Below, one piece after another: positions 36,729-46,195 of a stretch of DNA of 64,000 bases (the stretch's first letter is position 1; every line of letters starts with the position of its first letter). Origin of the DNA: Akkermansiaceae bacterium (GTDB lineage: Bacteria > Verrucomicrobiota > Verrucomicrobiia > Verrucomicrobiales > Akkermansiaceae). The stretch covers positions 1 to 64,000 of the forward strand of contig CAIXKE010000013.1 in NCBI GenBank assembly GCA_903919975.1, in the 5' to 3' direction. Under the pieces are notes generated by a model. The model did not search any database and had not been told where the DNA came from. It saw only the letters and a program-made list of their open reading frames with translations. The position numbers and the translations under genes are program-made.

Positions 36729-38105
36729 ATGCCAAAGGTCTACGTCAGAACCTACGGTTGCCAAATGAATGAGCGCGACTCGGAGCAAGTCTTGCGCACA
36801 TTCACCGAGGGCGGCTACACCGTCACGCAGAACGAGCACGATGCCGACGCTATTCTGATCAACACCTGCTCGGTCCGCGATCAGGCGGAGCAAAAGGCGC
36901 TCGGCAAAATGGGCAACATGATGCACGCCGGCCGTGACCGGAAACACGTGGTCTATGGCTTCATGGGCTGCATGGCCCAATCCCGCGGCGAGGAGTTGTT
37001 CAAAGCCGTGCCCAGCCTCGATGTCGTGGTCGGCACGCAAAAATATCACAAGGTGTTCGAATACGTGGACACCATCCTCCAACGGCGGCTCGAAGCTCGC
37101 ATGGACGATCCCACCTACTCGTTGCGCGGTGCATCCGTCTGCGACGTCGCCGAGGAGGAAGGTTCTCAAAACACCATCCGAGATCACATCGCCAAGCCCC
37201 GGGAAGCCTCCGCTTTTGTCTCCATCATGCAGGGTTGCAACATGCGCTGCTCGTTCTGCATCGTCCCGGACACACGCGGCAAGGAACGCGGCCGGCCGAT
37301 CCGCGACATCGTCGGCGAAGTCCGCCACCTCGCCGCCAACGGCGTGAAGGAAGTCACGTTGTTAGGGCAAATCGTCAACCTCTACGGCCGCACCGAGTTT
37401 CCACGGATCGATGGCAAATCGCCGTTCGTCCAACTCCTCGAAGCCGTGCATGAAATCGATGGCATCGAGCGCATCCGCTTCACCTCCCCTCATCCAATCG
37501 GTTACCGGGACGACCTCATCGCCGCATTCACCTATCTGCCGAAACTTTGCTCGCACATTCATTTCCCGATGCAGAGCGGCTCGGACCGCATCCTTCGCGA
37601 AATGCGCAGGCCGTATAAGAACGAAAAGTTCATCGAGATCTGCGAGAAAATGAAAGCCGCCCGCCCGGGCATCGCGATCACCACCGACATCATCGTCGGC
37701 TTCCCCAGCGAGACCGAAGAGGATTTCCAAGCGACCATCTCCACCGTCGAGCGCCTGCAATTCGATAACGCCTTCGTCTTCCGCTACTCAAAACGCCGCA
37801 ACACGCCGGCCGCGGATATGGGCGAACAACTCGAAGAAACGGTCAAGGAGGAGCGCAATCAAAGATTGCTGGAAGTGGTGGACCGCCTCGCCAAGGCCAG
37901 CAATGCCGCCCTCGTCGGCACCCGCCAGCAAGTCCTCTGCGAAGGCCCGTCCAAAACCAATGCCGCCCGCCTATCCGGCCGATCGTCGCACAACAAAGTT
38001 GTCATCTTCGATGGCGATGCCGAACGCCTCACCGGCCAGATTCTCGACATCCAAATCGAAGAATCCGGAGGTTTTTCACTCTTCGGCACCGCCTGTCTGC
38101 AATAA
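36729..38105 (+). CDS. miaB: tRNA-2-methylthio-N6-dimethylallyladenosine synthase
   Basis: 458 residues. The N-terminal cluster cysteines are C11 (TYGCQMNE), C47 (NTCSVRD) and C81 (GFMGCMAQ); the radical-SAM cysteines are C170, C174 and C177 (GCNMRCSFCIVP). The order UPF0004, radical SAM, TRAM is complete, with a TRAM-like end QILDIQIEESGGFSLFG. MiaB adds a methylthio group to i6A37 of tRNAs reading UNN codons, using two [4Fe-4S] clusters. Length is usual. Single gene behind an AT-rich inverted repeat. Confidence 0.96.
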   Translation: MPKVYVRTYGCQMNERDSEQVLRTFTEGGYTVTQNEHDADAILINTCSVRDQAEQKALGKMGNMMHAGRDRKHVVYGFMGCMAQSRGEELFKAVPSLDVVVGTQKYHKVFEYVDTILQRRLEARMDDPTYSLRGASVCDVAEEEGSQNTIRDHIAKPREASAFVSIMQGCNMRCSFCIVPDTRGKERGRPIRDIVGEVRHLAANGVKEVTLLGQIVNLYGRTEFPRIDGKSPFVQLLEAVHEIDGIERIRFTSPHPIGYRDDLIAAFTYLPKLCSHIHFPMQSGSDRILREMRRPYKNEKFIEICEKMKAARPGIAITTDIIVGFPSETEEDFQATISTVERLQFDNAFVFRYSKRRNTPAADMGEQLEETVKEERNQRLLEVVDRLAKASNAALVGTRQQVLCEGPSKTNAARLSGRSSHNKVVIFDGDAERLTGQILDIQIEESGGFSLFGTACLQ

Positions 38106-38232
38106 GACCGCGATGGTGATATGGTCATTTCTCCTGGTGAAACTCCGCGGAGCGAATCAATTGTGAAAGGGGAAACGTTCATCCAACCATTCAGACGATG
38201 AAAAAGTTGAAAGAACGCCCGGCATCATGGAA

Positions 38233-38817
38233 TCAAGCATCAGTGGAGCGATTCGAGTCGAATTCTTCTTCACTGAGAAAACCGTTGCCGTCGATGTCGC
38301 GGTTATCGAAATTGCGGAGCACGTTGGCGAATTTCACACGGGGTGAGACGAGGTAACCAAACTCAATCGGGTCCAGAAAGCCGTCGCCATCGAAGTCCGC
38401 AAGTTCGAATTTTGAGAGTTTGGATTTTTTTTCGCGTGAGGTCGCGATAGGCATTCAACTCGTCCAAGGTGATGAATCCATCTGGAATGGATGCGTCGAC
38501 GACCGGTTCTCCTGATACGGGGTCCACCGCAGGTAGGTCGGGATGGGATCGATCACGACCTCAAAGGCTCCGGAAACGTCGATGGAGAGGAACCGCCTGC
38601 GGACCTCGACCAATGGAGTGCCGGGGCCTTGGGTATCGGCGAATTCGAAGATGTCCAGGCTGCCGCTTTTGTCGGCATCCGCTTGTGCAAAATCGATTTC
38701 ATGTTTTGGAATCCGGATATTCGGGGGTTTTGGAACAGCGAGTGCAGTGGCGGCAATCGCGCTGATACCTAGGGTTGCTGTAATAATAAGTTTGTGCCAA
38801 GAAAGCAGAGGATTATT
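38233..38817 (-). pseudogene. Secreted EF-hand protein broken by two frameshifts
   Basis: Three successive minus-strand frames make one protein. Frame one gives a signal-like LIITATLGISAIAATALA and DADKSGSLDIFEFADTQG; near 38525 it changes to VDPVSGEPVVDASIPDGFIT and LDELNAYRDLTRKKI; at the eight-base run 38425-38432 it changes again to KKSKLSKFELADFDGDGFLD and NRDIDGNGFLSEEEFD, ending at 38233. At least three EF-hand loops are recognisable. No standard start codon is found before the signal-like stretch, because a TGA precedes it. Either a decaying gene or a cluster of sequence errors. Confidence 0.6.
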
Positions 38818-38870
38818 CCTTCAATCAAGAGCAGCCCACCGGAGTTCACACATGTGAGGCTCTTCTTAGG

Positions 38871-39191
38871 GATGGACGATTCACATCGTATTCCTTAACC
38901 AAAGGGCGACGGACCTAATTCTGGGACTGAGAATCGAGCAGGCAGGACGTAGAGAGCCCCTCCGGACTTGCGCTTGTTGCCCCCCCCTTCCTTTGGTCCC
39001 TGCCGTAGGCGAGGTTTTTGAACATCTCGGAATTTCTTTATCTAACTAACTAGATAGTCCTGCCAAGGCTTGCGAAGTGTTTGTTAATTTAACAGGAATT
39101 TTTTGCGACGTGGAAAATGTTGAGGGTTTCATGATCAGAATTTGATTACCCCCGTAGGGGCGTTGCATGATCGCCCAGACCATGTGAGGGC
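38871..39191. other. Intergenic stretch without recognised gene
   Basis: No gene or RNA is recognised. The right part is AT-rich (TTTGTTAATTTAACAGGAAT with a TTAA-centred palindrome near 39083-39095) and 39146-39168 has a GC-rich GTAGGGGCGTTGCATG word common in intergenic repeats. Confidence 0.4.
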
Positions 39192-39260
39192 AATGAAAAG
39201 CGCTTCACTCACCTCATTGGCTTCTCATGGGCATCGGCGGACATGTTCCGCCGCTCCTTG
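39192..39260. repeat. Family B repeat (ACCTCATTGGCTTCTCATGG type)
   Basis: ATGAAAAGCGCTTCACTCAC, CTCATTGGCTTCTCATGGGC and GGCGGACATGTTCCGCC; the last word forms a hairpin. Diverged copies are at 44493-44552 (inverted), 58243-58310 and 62948-63000 (inverted). It follows the recA stop. Confidence 0.7.
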
Positions 39261-39300
39261 TCGCGCGCGCGAGGCGCTAGGAGCGGCTATTGTGAGAGGG

Positions 39301-40344
39301 TTATTTCTTCTTCTTGGCTTCGAGTCCTTCTTTGACCTTGGTTTCGAGGTCTTCGTAGAGGGCGGGGTCGGCTTTGATGAGTTCCTTGGCGGCATCGCGG
39401 CCTTGGGCGAGTTGGGTTCCGTTGTAGGAGAACCAGGAGCCACGCTTCTGGACGATCTCCATTTCAAGCGCCAGATCTAGCAAGGATCCGGTGGAGGAAA
39501 TTCCTTCGTTGTACATGATGTCGAACTCCGCTTCGGTGAAGGGTGGCGCGACCTTGTTTTTGACGATTTTAACTTTCGTGCGGTTGCCGGTGACGGTGCC
39601 GTCGGTGGCTTTGATCTGGCCGATGCGGCGGATGTCCACGCGGACGGAGGCGAAGAACTTGAGCGCACGGCCGCCGGGTGTGGTTTCCGGGTTGCCGAAC
39701 ATCACGCCGATTTTCTCGCGGATCTGGTTGGTGAAGATGCAGACGGTCTGCGCCTTGGAAATGAGGGCGGTGAGTTTCCGCATGGCGGCACTCATCAATC
39801 GCGCTTGCGCACCCACGGTGGAATCGCCGATCTCGCCGTCGAGTTCTTGCTTGGTGACGAGCGCGGCGACCGAATCGAGCACGATGACGTCGATGGCGTT
39901 CGAGCGAACGAGCGCCTCACAGATTTGAAGCGCTTCCTCACCGGAGGACGGCTGCGAGATCAGAAGGTCGTCGAGGTTGACACCGAGTTTGCGGGCGTAT
40001 TGTGGATCGAGCGCGTGTTCGACGTCGATGAAGGCGGCCAAGCCCCCGCGTTTCTGGGCTTGGGCGATCACGGTGAGAGTGAGAGTGGTTTTACCGGAGG
40101 ATTCCGGGCCGAACACCTCGACGATCCGGCCGCGGGCAAATCCGCCGACGCCGAGGGCGCGGTCAATCAGGAGATTGCCGGTGGGGATGACATCGACATC
40201 GACAACCTTGTCATCGCCGAGGCGCATGATGGCGGCTTCGCCGAATTCTTTTTGGATGTGGGCGATGGCGAGGTCCAAGTTGCGCTTGCGGGCCTCTTGA
40301 AGTTTTTCGTTTGCGGTTTCTTCTGCGTTTGCTTTTGCGGCCAT
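39301..40344 (-). CDS. recA: Recombinase A
   Basis: 347 residues from the ATG at 40342-40344; the upstream extension of the frame is not protein-like. Walker A is GPESSGKTT (residues 79-87), Walker [11 protein letters not shown], then the DNA-binding loops [19 protein letters not shown] and [22 protein letters not shown]. The C-terminus is basic (LEAKKKK) rather than the usual acidic tail. RecA carries out strand exchange and drives LexA self-cleavage. Two LexA-type boxes lie upstream, so SOS control is likely. Confidence 0.98.
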   Translation of the reverse strand: MAAKANAEETANEKLQEARKRNLDLAIAHIQKEFGEAAIMRLGDDKVVDVDVIPTGNLLIDRALGVGGFARGRIVEVFGPESSGKTTLTLTVIAQAQKRGGLAAFIDVEHALDPQYARKLGVNLDDLLISQPSSGEEALQICEALVRSNAIDVIVLDSVAALVTKQELDGEIGDSTVGAQARLMSAAMRKLTALISKAQTVCIFTNQIREKIGVMFGNPETTPGGRALKFFASVRVDIRRIGQIKATDGTVTGNRTKVKIVKNKVAPPFTEAEFDIMYNEGISSTGSLLDLALEMEIVQKRGSWFSYNGTQLAQGRDAAKELIKADPALYEDLETKVKEGLEAKKKK

Positions 40345-40407
40345 AGTGGTGTGGTGGGGTGTTGCGAAACTTCTGAGCGATCTTTGGGTAGACCGCAAGA
40401 AAAAAGA

Positions 40408-40421
40408 TGTTCGCTCGAACA
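40408..40421. promoter_or_regulatory. LexA-type SOS box upstream of recA
   Basis: TGTTC-GCTC-GAACA, a perfect match to the TGTTC-N4-GAACA LexA motif described for Verrucomicrobia. It lies 64-77 bases upstream of the recA start, in the intergenic region, so recA is probably SOS-induced. Confidence 0.8.
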
Positions 40422-40465
40422 AAAAGTTGCCTTTGCCGTGAAACCACGGGCGCAATCCGTCCCTT

Positions 40466-40479
40466 TGTTCGAACGAACT
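40466..40479. promoter_or_regulatory. Second LexA-type box, one mismatch
   Basis: TGTTC-GAAC-GAACT differs from the TGTTC-N4-GAACA motif by the last base. It is 58 bases from the first box and ends 14 bases before the gmk stop codon. The two boxes may act together on recA. Confidence 0.55.
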
Positions 40480-40492
40480 CGTGAATCCCCCT

Positions 40493-41089
40493 TCAGCGGA
40501 TGCGGGAAACCCGGAGCCGCTCCGCGACGACAAGCGCCAGGAATCTTGCGTAATCCTCCTCACGCGTGGCGGAGTTCAACAGGTATGTGTAATGCTGCCA
40601 GTGGCGCATTTCTTCGAGCGCATTGGCCATGCGCAAGGCGATAACCTGCTCACTGTCCGTGCCGCGGCCGGCAAGGCGGGCGTGCAATTCCTCTCCGCTG
40701 GGCGGCATCACGAACAAGTCCACCATCGCCCGACGGATATCCGGGTCGGCGCATATCCGGACTTGCTCCGCGCCCTGCACATCGATGTCCATCACCACAT
40801 CCGTGCCCGCGCTCAGATGCGAGAGAACCTCGGATTTCAACGACCCGTAAAGGTTTCCATGGACCTCGGCGTGTTCGAGGAAATCGCCCGCCGCAAGCCT
40901 GCTTTCGAAGTCCTGGCGACTCAGGAAATGATAATCCCGCCCATCGATTTCGCCCAGACGCGGTGACCGGGTGGTGCATGAAATCGAGTAGCGGGCCTCG
41001 CCGGCATCCGCGAGGCGGCGGCAGAGCGTGGTTTTCCCGGATCCCGAAGGACCGGAAACGACGAGAAGCATCCCTGAGCGTGCGGACAT
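40493..41089 (-). CDS. gmk: Guanylate kinase
   Basis: 198 residues from the ATG at 41087-41089; seven more upstream residues would be possible. The P-loop [11 protein letters not shown] is at residues 11-21, then the GMP-binding [20 protein letters not shown] and [27 protein letters not shown]. The enzyme converts GMP to GDP with ATP. It is upstream of recA in the same direction, with the LexA boxes between, so recA has its own promoter. Divergent from the SufR-like regulator. Confidence 0.96.
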   Translation of the reverse strand: MSARSGMLLVVSGPSGSGKTTLCRRLADAGEARYSISCTTRSPRLGEIDGRDYHFLSRQDFESRLAAGDFLEHAEVHGNLYGSLKSEVLSHLSAGTDVVMDIDVQGAEQVRICADPDIRRAMVDLFVMPPSGEELHARLAGRGTDSEQVIALRMANALEEMRHWQHYTYLLNSATREEDYARFLALVVAERLRVSRIR

Positions 41090-41197
41090 GGCGGCATCAT
41101 GAATGAGCAAGGACCGGCGGCCAAGTGAGATTCGGATTTTTCGTCGTCGCCGATTTCATCAAGCGGCCCAATCGGAATTTGCGGATTGCTTGCCGGG

Positions 41198-41875
41198 ATG
41201 AATCCACCGACGGTTCACGCCACTCTCATGCTGCTTCCGGTATTCCGAGATTTGATCAAACCCCAGTGGCGGGCGGTGCTCGAGGAGCTCAAACGCTCCG
41301 GGGGCCAGCCCGCCAGCGAACTCGCACGCACCACCGGCAGCGGCTACATGGCTGTGAAAACCCATTGCGAGGAACTCACCAAAGCTGGCTACGTAATCCG
41401 CGCCCGATTGCCCCGCACCACCATCGGCCGACCCGAAATCTTCTACAGCCTCGCAGCCAAGGCGGACACCTTGTTTCCCCAAGCCGGAGTCGATTTCACC
41501 CTTGCCCTGCTAGATGAAATGAAGCGGATGTATGGCGAGTCCGGGCCGGAAAAGTTGCTTTTCCAATATTTCCAGAAGCGCCAGGAGTTATGGATCAAAC
41601 CCCTTGCCGCCCTCGCATCGGTCGCCGAAAAAGCGCAAAAACTGGCGAAACTCCGCAGCAGCGAAGGTTGTGCAAGTTCGTGTGAATGCGAACCCGCATC
41701 GCCCGTCCGGATCGTCGAGCTCCACAATCCCCTCCAGCGCGTTTTCGAACAATACCCGCGGGCGGTCACGATGGAACTCCGGATGCTCGAAGCCTTGCTC
41801 GGCGCTCGCGTGACCCGCCACGAACTTCCCGGCGGTCGACAATCCTCGCCGCACATCGTTTTTGAAATTTTGTGA
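41198..41875 (+). CDS. SufR-like helix-turn-helix regulator with a cysteine motif
   Basis: 225 residues from the ATG at 41198. The N-terminal winged helix (AVLEELKRSGGQPASELART and GSGYMAVKTHCEELTKAGYV) is of the DeoR/ArsR kind, followed by GRPEIFYSL, a helical dimer part and EGCASSCECEPAS with C158, C162 and C164. The end, VELHNPLQRVFEQYPRAVTM, is typical of SufR-like regulators, which hold an Fe-S cluster and repress suf genes; here the last usual cysteine near the C-terminus is missing. Targets are not visible, as no suf genes are close. Confidence 0.7.
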   Translation: MNPPTVHATLMLLPVFRDLIKPQWRAVLEELKRSGGQPASELARTTGSGYMAVKTHCEELTKAGYVIRARLPRTTIGRPEIFYSLAAKADTLFPQAGVDFTLALLDEMKRMYGESGPEKLLFQYFQKRQELWIKPLAALASVAEKAQKLAKLRSSEGCASSCECEPASPVRIVELHNPLQRVFEQYPRAVTMELRMLEALLGARVTRHELPGGRQSSPHIVFEIL

Positions 41876-41923
41876 ATGCCCGCGGGATCACCTGCGTCGA
41901 AGACCACGACGCTTCCCATTGCC

Positions 41924-44482
41924 ATGAAATCCATCCGCTTATTTCCGCTCGCCTCACTTGCCGTGTTGCTTTCCATCGGTTGTGACAAACCCGCACCATC
42001 AGCAGCATCCGAGACCGCCAAACAACTCGCCGAGATGGAACGCAAGGCTGATGAGGCCATCGCGCGCCAACAAGAACTCGAACAACAACTCGAAGACCAA
42101 AAACTCGCCGCCGAGCGCGATGCCATCGAACGCGAACGCATGGAACTCGATGAAGCACGCGCCGCCAGCGAACTGCAACAAAGCCAAACCGCCGAAGCCG
42201 ACGCGGAAAAAATCCGCCTGCGAGAAGAAGCGTTAGCCTCCCGCGAAGCAACCCTTGAAGCGCAGCGCACGGCCAGCGAGGACAAGGAAATCCAACTCCG
42301 CGAACGCGACATCCAACTCAGCGCCAGCGAGCGCGAACGCGCCGGCAGCCAAGCCCTCAACCGCGACGAGACCGCAGTGGATCAAACCCCGGTCGGAGAT
42401 TATGGCACCTTTTACGATTCGCTCTCATCGTATGGCTCGTGGTTTGAAACCCCGAATTACGGCTATGTCTGGCAACCGGGCGTCGTTCGGGATTCCGCGT
42501 GGCGCCCTTACACCCGCGGCCGCTGGGTATGCAGCGATTACGGCTGGACTTGGGTTTCCGAAGAACCCTTCGGCTGGGCCACCTATCATTATGGCCGCTG
42601 GGCACTGGTGAGTGATATCGGCTGGGTCTGGGTGCCCGGCAGCGAATGGGCTCCCTCATGGGTCTCATGGCGCACCAGCGGAAGCCACATCGGATGGGCC
42701 CCGCTCCCTCCGGAAACCCTCGCCTACCGCCAGCACCACTGGGACTCCTCCGTGGACGTCACCTTCAGCATCGGAGCCTTGTGGTTCAATTTCGTGGAAA
42801 CCCGCTACTTCGACCGACCCATCCACAGACACTGCCTCCCCTATCGCGCGAATCACACGTTCTTCCACCAAACTAACAATATCACCAACATCCACGTCCA
42901 AAACAATTGCATCATCTCCGGTGGCCCGCGTTATGCCGATCTCAGCCGGAGCATCGGGCGGACTCTTCCCTTCTGCCGCTTGGATATGGACCGCCGCAGC
43001 CGACCTAGCCGCGACTCTCTCACCATGCAGCCGCGCATCGATGGCTCACGCCTGCGGATCGCCGCCCCCTCCATCGACGCGCCATGGAATGACAACCTCA
43101 AACCAAAACACGTCAAAAAACGCCTCGATTCGATCAGCGTGGAGCGCACCAAAATCCTCCGCCCGGAAATCACCGAGCAGTTCCGCCGCAGCCGCGAAGA
43201 AAACCAGCGCAAAGCCGAGCAATCCGTCGAAACCCTCGGCGGCCGCGAAACTTTCGAGCGCCGCCGCATCGAACAACTCGAAGCAAACCGTCTCAAGTTA
43301 GACCAACAAAAGCGCAAAACCCAAGAGGTCAAAGAATCGCGTGACACCCGTGACACCCGTGACACCCGTGACACCCGTGACACCCGTGACACCCGTGACA
43401 CCCGTGACACCCGTGACACCCGTGACACCCGTGACACCCGTGACACCCGCGAAACCCGACCCCAGGATCCGCCGAAGGACCGAGTCGATCACGGGCGGCA
43501 AGCAGACGATCTGGCCACCCGCCCGACTCGCGACGAGCAAAACCGCAAACGCCCGGATTCCACTCCAAATCCCGCCGACACCCCATCCGTGCCGCCATTG
43601 CCGCGGGAGCAACCCGAATCCGTCAAACTAGGGCAACCTTCCTCGCCAACGGAAACCCCACGCCAAGCGAATCAGCCCGATCTCCAACCAAAAACCGGGG
43701 AGGTCAAAAATCCGCGCGAGCAATCCCGGCAGAAGCCCTTGGACGAAGCCCGTCAGAAACAACCGCAACCGGACAAGGAAATCCCACCCCAACCGTCTCG
43801 CCGCCAACCCAGCGAATCCCCGCGCTCGAACGACCCGATCGATCCGCAACCAAGGGTCGAAAACACCCAGCGCCAACGCGAACAAGCAACTCGCGAAACA
43901 CAACAACGAGAAGCCCAACGCGAACAAGCCCGCAAAACGCAAATCAACAACGCTCGACGCGAACAAGCCGAGCAGCTGCAACAAAACACCCAGCGCCAAC
44001 GCGAACAAGCAACTCGCGAAACACAACAACAAGAAGCCCAGCGCGAACAAGCGCGCCAAACACAAATGGACAACGCCCGACGTGAACAAGCCGAGCAGTT
44101 GCAACAAAACACCCAGCGCCAACGCGAACAAGCAACTCGCGAAGCCCAACAACAACAGGCCCAGCGCGAACAAGCGCGCCAAACACAAATGGACAACGCC
44201 CGACGTGAACAAGCCGAACAGTTGCAACAAAACACCCAGCGCCAACGCGAACAAGCAACTCGCGAAGCCCAACAACAACAGGCCCAACGCGAACAAGCGC
44301 GCCAAACGCAAATGGACAACGCCCGACGCGAACAAGCACGCGAAGCGCAACAAGAAGCCGAACGCGAACAGTCCCGCCAAAAGCAACGTACCGAACTCCA
44401 ACGTGAATCAACCCGCAAACCGTCGACAAGCTCTCGCCAGGAAGACGAGAACACCGACCCATCGCGCTTCCGGAGACGCTGA
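41924..44482 (+). CDS. Large repeat-rich lipoprotein with a DUF6600-like tryptophan-rich domain
   Basis: 852 residues from the ATG at 41924. A lipobox LLSIGC (C20) makes it a lipoprotein. Residues 30-140 are a coiled coil ([20 protein letters not shown]). A tryptophan-rich domain follows with [38 protein letters not shown] and [18 protein letters not shown], as in DUF6600 proteins. The last half is charged and disordered, with twelve Arg-Asp-Thr units and a 41-residue Gln/Arg-rich unit in four copies. It likely sits on the outer membrane and may bind polymers or the cell wall. Function unknown. Confidence 0.85.
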   Translation: MKSIRLFPLASLAVLLSIGCDKPAPSAASETAKQLAEMERKADEAIARQQELEQQLEDQKLAAERDAIERERMELDEARAASELQQSQTAEADAEKIRLREEALASREATLEAQRTASEDKEIQLRERDIQLSASERERAGSQALNRDETAVDQTPVGDYGTFYDSLSSYGSWFETPNYGYVWQPGVVRDSAWRPYTRGRWVCSDYGWTWVSEEPFGWATYHYGRWALVSDIGWVWVPGSEWAPSWVSWRTSGSHIGWAPLPPETLAYRQHHWDSSVDVTFSIGALWFNFVETRYFDRPIHRHCLPYRANHTFFHQTNNITNIHVQNNCIISGGPRYADLSRSIGRTLPFCRLDMDRRSRPSRDSLTMQPRIDGSRLRIAAPSIDAPWNDNLKPKHVKKRLDSISVERTKILRPEITEQFRRSREENQRKAEQSVETLGGRETFERRRIEQLEANRLKLDQQKRKTQEVKESRDTRDTRDTRDTRDTRDTRDTRDTRDTRDTRDTRDTRETRPQDPPKDRVDHGRQADDLATRPTRDEQNRKRPDSTPNPADTPSVPPLPREQPESVKLGQPSSPTETPRQANQPDLQPKTGEVKNPREQSRQKPLDEARQKQPQPDKEIPPQPSRRQPSESPRSNDPIDPQPRVENTQRQREQATRETQQREAQREQARKTQINNARREQAEQLQQNTQRQREQATRETQQQEAQREQARQTQMDNARREQAEQLQQNTQRQREQATREAQQQQAQREQARQTQMDNARREQAEQLQQNTQRQREQATREAQQQQAQREQARQTQMDNARREQAREAQQEAEREQSRQKQRTELQRESTRKPSTSSRQEDENTDPSRFRRR
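43340..43447 (+). repeat. Tandem repeat, 12 identical 9-bp units (CGTGACACC)
   Basis: Twelve perfect copies of CGTGACACC in tandem, in frame, coding for (Arg-Asp-Thr)12 inside the DUF6600-like lipoprotein; a diverged unit CGCGAAACC follows. The lack of any mismatch points to recent slippage. Changes in copy number keep the frame. Confidence 0.95.
43865..44335 (+). repeat. Tandem repeat, 123-bp unit, three full copies and a partial fourth
   Basis: Units start at 43865, 43988, 44111 and 44234 and encode a 41-residue block that begins [11 protein letters not shown] and ends [12 protein letters not shown]. The first copy is the most diverged; copies three and four are nearly identical, consistent with stepwise duplication. 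The fourth copy runs out into [16 protein letters not shown]. Confidence 0.9.
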
Positions 44483-44492
44483 TAAAAATCTC

Positions 44493-44552
44493 TCCGGAGC
44501 GGCGGAACATGTCCGCCGATGCCCATGAGAAATCCCATGAAGTGAGCGATGC
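44493..44552. repeat. Family B repeat, inverted copy
   Basis: CCGGAGCGGCGGAACATGTCCGCCGATG and CCCATGAGAAATCCCATGAA are the reverse complement of the element at 39192. It begins 11 bases after the stop of the lipoprotein gene; the GGCGGAACATGTCCGCC hairpin may end transcription. Confidence 0.7.
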
Positions 44553-44657
44553 CAGGACCTGGATTTCCAAGTTTGCCACACGCCCCAATCGGCGGTAAAT
44601 TCCCCTCGTTTGAGTCCATCCGTGCCTGAATCGTCAAGAACCCCTCATTGCAAACCC

Positions 44658-45095
44658 ATGAAAACGATCCTCACCGCCCTCTCCACCGCGCTGCTGCTCG
44701 TCTCCTGCGTCCCTTCCACCCCCCAAGCCCGAATCCAGCGGGAGCCGGAAAAATTCGCCGCCCTCAGCAAAAACCACCAAAGCCTCGTCCAACAAGGCCA
44801 GATCAGCCGCGGCATGTCGCCGAATGCCGTGTATCTCGCCTGGGGCGGGCCATCGAGGGTTTTTCAAGGCTCTAAAAATGGCAACGCTACCGAGCGCTGG
44901 GATTACGCCGGCTCACAGCCAGTTTATCTGACGGGATTCTATGGCTCCTACGGCGGACCATACGGTCACCACGGGCACTACGGATATTCGGGCCTCGGAT
45001 TTGGGTGGGGGCCTGATGTGGCCTACATCCCCTATCGCATCGCCTCAGTCTGGTTCCTCAATAGCCGCGTCGATTCCTGGGAGCGGGTGAAGTGA
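44658..45095 (+). CDS. Small hypothetical lipoprotein
   Basis: 145 residues from the ATG at 44658. A lipobox LLVSC (C17) follows a short basic start. The mature part has QISRGMSPNAVYLAWGGPSR then ERWDYAGSQPVY, similar to SmpA/OmlA-like outer-membrane lipoproteins (G-M-x3-V-x-x-x-W-G-x-P, W-x-Y). A Gly/His/Tyr-rich stretch (GSYGGPYGHHGHYGYSG) is unusual. It lies between the repeat-rich lipoprotein and the L,D-transpeptidase, all on the plus strand, so an envelope role is likely. Confidence 0.75.
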   Translation: MKTILTALSTALLLVSCVPSTPQARIQREPEKFAALSKNHQSLVQQGQISRGMSPNAVYLAWGGPSRVFQGSKNGNATERWDYAGSQPVYLTGFYGSYGGPYGHHGHYGYSGLGFGWGPDVAYIPYRIASVWFLNSRVDSWERVK

Positions 45096-45155
45096 TCTTG
45101 TCTGCGGCTTGCCATTCTCTAAAATTGCTGCAATGTCGCTTCATTCCAAGTCCCC

Positions 45156-45836
45156 ATGAATTTCAAATCATTCCCCGCCCTTACCGTCGCCGCCCTCGCC
45201 GCCGTGACACTCATGCCATCTTGTTCAAACATGGGCGGTGGCTCAGGCATCGCCGCCTATCATGCGTATGACCGCCCCACCAAGCTGCCGTCCAATCCAG
45301 CCAACGTGCGTGTCAAAGTCTCCATCAGCAAACAACGCACCTATGTCATGGAGGGTTCTGAAGTCCTGTTAGCGATGCCCGTTGCCGTCGGCGCGCCGGG
45401 TTCCTCCACGCCGACCGGCAGCTTCCGGATTTTCAACAAGGTGCAGATGAAACGCGCGAACACCCATGGCTATGCCTACAACGGCAAACAAATCATGCAG
45501 ACCTATCTCGCCAAACGCCCCGCCGGATGGTCGTTCAAAGGCACGCCGATGCCCTATTGGTGCGAATTCAAGCCCAACTACGGATTCCACACCGGCTGGG
45601 TCAAACACCATCCTTCCACCCACGGCTGCATCCGCATGCATGAAAACCTCGCTCCGAAGTTTTTCCGCCTCGTTTCTAACGGCACACCCGTCAGCATCGC
45701 CTATTCGCAACCCGAGGACGCAACCTTCGGCAACATCCCCCTGCCCCCAGACGCCGGCCCACTGCCCGATTACGCTGGCTCGATGTATGTCGGCGACGGG
45801 TATTTCAGCCAACACAAGACCCCGAGCTATCAATAA
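45156..45836 (+). CDS. L,D-transpeptidase (YkuD domain) lipoprotein
   Basis: 226 residues with a lipobox MPSC (C23). The YkuD domain begins at VRVKVSISKQRTYVMEGSEV and contains the catalytic HHPSTHGCIRMHE (H156, C158, R160) and an upstream FHTGW. The enzyme makes 3-3 peptide cross-links in peptidoglycan or attaches proteins to it. It is the last gene of the lipoprotein group, which it may serve by cell-wall anchoring; that link is inference. All catalytic residues are present. Confidence 0.92.
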   Translation: MNFKSFPALTVAALAAVTLMPSCSNMGGGSGIAAYHAYDRPTKLPSNPANVRVKVSISKQRTYVMEGSEVLLAMPVAVGAPGSSTPTGSFRIFNKVQMKRANTHGYAYNGKQIMQTYLAKRPAGWSFKGTPMPYWCEFKPNYGFHTGWVKHHPSTHGCIRMHENLAPKFFRLVSNGTPVSIAYSQPEDATFGNIPLPPDAGPLPDYAGSMYVGDGYFSQHKTPSYQ

Positions 45837-46195
45837 TTCGGATTCCGGCGCTCTTGTCATCGCGCAACCTCACGCGCCGCTGCCGCTCCGTTACATCGCC
45901 CGCGCCAGAACGCCGGGCCGCCCATTACCGCATCCAAGCGACGGGCGATCCCGCTTGTGAATCCGCGTTCGTGGCCCGAATCGCAGCGGGGCGCTTACCG
46001 CAGAAGCGTCCAACCATGGCCTAGCCCATAGCTTCGCCAGATGGCCGAATTTTCCCTTCGAGGGTTTCAGAACCGACAACGTTCAGCCTGGAAATCAAGT
46101 GACAACCCGGAAAATGGCGGAGCGATGCGGCTTTCCTCAATGCCCGATCCGCTGAATTTCTTGCCCCCCGCCGCTTCCTCCTCTACACCCCCGGC
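45837..46195. other. Intergenic stretch without recognised gene
   Basis: No gene, RNA or clear repeat is recognised in these 359 bases. The frames that cross it are shadows of the ABC-F start region. A promoter for the ABC-F gene must lie here. Confidence 0.4.

Noticed and set aside
43340-43447. CRISPR-like regular repeats
   Set aside because: The units are 9 bases without spacers and lie in frame in a gene; no cas genes are present.
43329-44401. Collagen-like Gly-Val-Thr and Phe-Ala-Leu-rich reading frames on the minus strand opposite the lipoprotein repeats
   Set aside because: They are the reverse reading of the in-frame CGTGACACC and 123-bp repeats; the plus-strand frame has a lipobox, domain structure and normal ends.
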